Part shown: positions 35,539-37,514 of the stretch, one piece after another | Numbering within the stretch: the first letter of the stretch is position 1 | Layout: each line of letters begins with the position of its first letter | IMG/VR virus record: IMGVR_UViG_3300033144_005032 | Coordinates: 1-37,514 of that record | Source: a virus | Length of the DNA: 37,514 bases | Direction: 5' to 3' (one strand) | Program-made: the position numbers and the translations under genes | Notes under the pieces: model-generated | Told to the model about the DNA's origin: nothing | Database searches by the model: none | The model's input: only the letters and a program-made list of their open reading frames with translations

Positions 35539-37514
35539 TAGGTTGTGTCCAGCCAGAGGTCGCCAGTAAGGGGAGAACCCGGTGCAGACGTTCCTACATA
35601 AACATTGCGGAACTGTTTCGTGGTGAGTGCTTGAGTCACCTGAGAAACAAATGCCTTGGAGGGTTCCCAACTATCAGCCGCATTGTCCCAAAGTAGCGCG
35701 GTTGCTCCCGCTCCTGTGTTGAAAGCCATGTTCGTTGTTGAGAAGGAAATACGTTCTGTTCCCGCTGAGTCTCGCATCGCCATAGTGCCCAAAGCACGGA
35801 TGTCTCCTACCCCCAAAAGGTCACCCGTCATAGTCACATCGCCATTTGTTGTGTCAATTGACCAACGAGGAGTGACGGCAGCATCTGTTATTGACATAGT
35901 TCCGTCGCCACGAAGATTGTTGACATCCAAAATGTCGTTATCAGACATGTTTATGGTGTCGCCCATTATGAGGGCACCAGTCATCGTGTCGCCGCCAACT
36001 TCCACATAGCGAACGTCGTTGTAAGCACGGTCGCCGACGTGGGTTCCTGCGGTGGGGTCAAGAGGTGAGTGCAGTATATTGCCGCCGATGCTGACAGTCG
36101 TAGAGAACTCCACCAGAGCGTTAGCGAAAGATGCAATGTCTGTGTCACCAGAGCCAACAATTGTGAAATAATCAATTGCTGTGGTGCTGCCGCCGATGCG
36201 AAGTCGGAGCGTGTCCTGCGCTGACGGGTCGATAGCAAAGTAGGCAACACCCAATGATGCGTTTTCCCAACTAACTTGATCTTGATCCGCTATCACGATT
36301 GACCCAGACATGTCTCCACCAGCCAACGGCAGGTAGTCACCGAGGTCACCAACGGCATAGCGTCCGTCGTTGTAGTCACGGTCGCCGACGTGGGTGCCTG
36401 CGGTGGGGTCGAGTGGGCCGCTGAGTGTTCCGCCACCAGACATTGTCAAATCAGTACCTTGCGGAAGGCTCAAAATGGCAGCGACAGTGTTGCCTACCGT
36501 AACGGTTCCGCCCTCAACATTTAGATGAAGAACTGATGCGCCACCTGCACCATCACGGGCCATAATCTCATTGCCGTCAATACCAATGTTTGCTCCGCCA
36601 GAAGGCCCGATCTGCAAAGCACCAGTGCCGTCTGCAAGGCCCACGTCTTCGGTCGACTCGATGGTGACGGTTTGACTGTCTATCGTCACGATGTCGCTGG
36701 CTTGGGACACGATCGCCAGCACGTTCTCAGACACTCGTCTAATCCCCGAATTCGTGTCACTTAGGAAAGAAATACCGGGGAGACCCTCAGTTCCGTCTGC
36801 TGCATAAACCCTGCCCACAACAACAAGATCAGTATTGACTTCCCAACGGTCGTCAGACTCATCCCACAACAACGAAACCGTAGAGCCGTCATCTTTCCTG
36901 AATTCAATATCAGTGTTGTAAATGATGATGCGTTCAGACGTATCAAGTGACTTAATCGCTAACGGGTCTGCACCAGCAACAATGTCGTCAACGGTCAGAC
37001 CTGTGGCATCAAACGAGAACGCACCACCACTGGACGATTCACCAGCCATCGTCATTGACGCAGACACATCAATGTCCACCATCACCGTTTCACCCGAAGG
37101 TGTGTCACTGGTGCCTTGGCTCACCCAATCCACAGCAGAGAACTCATGCCCCATTGTGTTCATGTCACGAATCGTTGCTACAATCTCACCAGCACCGAAC
37201 GTGCCAGCGACCTTCACGTCAACATACGACAAGCCAGTTGCAGTGGTCATGACAAGGCGAATACGGTCAACTGCGCTGCTGCTTGCGCCACCATGAAGCA
37301 TCGTTACGGCACCAGAAGCGGACCAGTCCTTTGAAACCAAGAACGTCCACGACGACGGAACGGTGGAACCCCCAAGTGTTGCCACCGTGATTTGAGATTC
37401 GCCTCGACCGCCCGAGGTTGTTTTCTCAGCTATCCGATACCAGTTCCCGGCAGTGGCAGTCACGTCATTTACGGTCTCAAATGAGGCTGCGTCGTAACGA
37501 AGGTCGTTGTAGTC
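35538..37514 (-). CDS. Long tail fibre, 5' end beyond the window
   Basis: The frame is open to the right edge, so the GTG at 37463 is internal and the true start lies outside; at least 658 aa are present. Upstream of that GTG the frame reads 'YNDLRYDAASFETVND', matching the repeat 'DPTAGTHVGDRxYNDxRY' seen twice further on (plus-strand positions 36365-36413 and 36014-36063). The rest has beta-prism/collar type repeats ('GGGTLSGPLDPTAGTHVG', 'YLPLAGGDMSGSIVI', 'GGDTMTGALIM'), typical of phage fibre repeat modules, and a C-terminal 'NVYVGTSAPGSPLTGDLWLDTT'. Probably a trimeric fibre shaft. Confidence 0.8.
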   Translation of the reverse strand, partial: DYNDLRYDAASFETVNDVTATAGNWYRIAEKTTSGGRGESQITVATLGGSTVPSSWTFLVSKDWSASGAVTMLHGGASSSAVDRIRLVMTTATGLSYVDVKVAGTFGAGEIVATIRDMNTMGHEFSAVDWVSQGTSDTPSGETVMVDIDVSASMTMAGESSSGGAFSFDATGLTVDDIVAGADPLAIKSLDTSERIIIYNTDIEFRKDDGSTVSLLWDESDDRWEVNTDLVVVGRVYAADGTEGLPGISFLSDTNSGIRRVSENVLAIVSQASDIVTIDSQTVTIESTEDVGLADGTGALQIGPSGGANIGIDGNEIMARDGAGGASVLHLNVEGGTVTVGNTVAAILSLPQGTDLTMSGGGTLSGPLDPTAGTHVGDRDYNDGRYAVGDLGDYLPLAGGDMSGSIVIADQDQVSWENASLGVAYFAIDPSAQDTLRLRIGGSTTAIDYFTIVGSGDTDIASFANALVEFSTTVSIGGNILHSPLDPTAGTHVGDRAYNDVRYVEVGGDTMTGALIMGDTINMSDNDILDVNNLRGDGTMSITDAAVTPRWSIDTTNGDVTMTGDLLGVGDIRALGTMAMRDSAGTERISFSTTNMAFNTGAGATALLWDNAADSWEPSKAFVSQVTQALTTKQFRNVYVGTSAPGSPLTGDLWLDTT
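36014..36063 (-). repeat. Fibre repeat module copy (HVGDRAYNDVRY)
   Basis: About 49 bp with only a few differences from 36365-36413; a third copy is cut by the right edge (37503-37514). Encodes the 'DPTAGTHVGDR.YND.RY' module. Confidence 0.8.
36365..36413 (-). repeat. Fibre repeat module copy (HVGDRDYNDGRY)
   Basis: Second copy of the fibre module, matching 36014-36063 at most positions. The spacing between copies is about 350 bp (117 codons), so they mark repeated fibre segments. Confidence 0.8.
37503..37514 (-). repeat. Fibre repeat module, third copy cut by window edge
   Basis: The last 12 bases match the beginning of the 36365 copy, in the same frame, which shows that the long fibre continues beyond the window. 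Confidence 0.6.

Noticed and set aside
37461-37463. GTG at 37463 as the start of the long fibre
   Set aside because: The frame continues to the window edge and encodes the conserved YND.RY fibre module upstream, so the start is outside.

Overview
This window is a structural (tail) region of a contractile-tailed bacteriophage (Caudoviricetes, myovirus morphotype), flanked on the left by a small block of accessory and regulatory genes. The tail sheath, tail tube, frameshift-type chaperone, long tape measure, hub, OB-fold spike, gp25-like wedge and J-like wedge form a near-complete contractile tail set. The host is inferred, not shown. A peptidoglycan-binding domain on the hub, a helicase-associated (HA) domain regulator of a type frequent in actinobacteria, and several start codons that lack a Shine-Dalgarno but sit 6-8 nt after a TANNNT hexamer all fit an actinobacterial host. 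No tRNA, rRNA, CRISPR array, insertion sequence, integrase or reverse transcriptase was seen. Portal, terminase and major capsid genes are not in the window.

Layout. (1) 1-3300: small genes, nearly all on the minus strand: an HA-domain/HTH regulator, a two-helix membrane protein, a ParB/DGxHR-type protein with a strong promoter and a terminator, a 59-aa CxxC zinc-type protein, a ParS/MbcA-like antitoxin-type protein, and unknowns. (2) 3391-8424, plus strand: a short Arg-rich peptide, head-tail adaptor, gpG/gp10-like neck protein, tail terminator with a C-terminal Fn3 domain, sheath, tube, terminator hairpin, and tail assembly chaperone with a probable -1 frameshift. (3) 8447-16671: tape measure, baseplate tube-end protein, hub with peptidoglycan-binding domain, and an OB-fold spike whose beta-helix appears split in two by a small glycosyltransferase-like gene. 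(4) 16703-23203: a GNAT acetyltransferase followed by adhesin-like proteins (discoidin-type, small beta proteins, lectin-like fold, and a protein of about 25 short repeats ending in a beta-helix). (5) 23246-30172: baseplate wedge genes, a 1092-aa lectin-like tail protein, two fibres and a small unknown gene. (6) 30169-37514, minus strand: a second, inverted fibre module with a BppU-like protein, a 1117-aa protein made almost wholly of about 49 copies of a roughly 22-residue repeat, two small proteins, a 13-aa-repeat adhesin, a 96-aa protein and a long fibre that runs off the right edge.

How it fits together: regions 2-3 and the wedge genes build the tail tube, sheath and baseplate; regions 4-6 supply a large and redundant set of receptor-binding and fibre parts. 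The 'LLDASATLHxPT' repeat recurs in three separate proteins on both strands, apparently as an interchangeable rod or spacer. The two sugar/acyl-transfer-type enzymes embedded among the spike genes are the least expected content; whether they modify the virion, the host surface or something else is not shown by the sequence.
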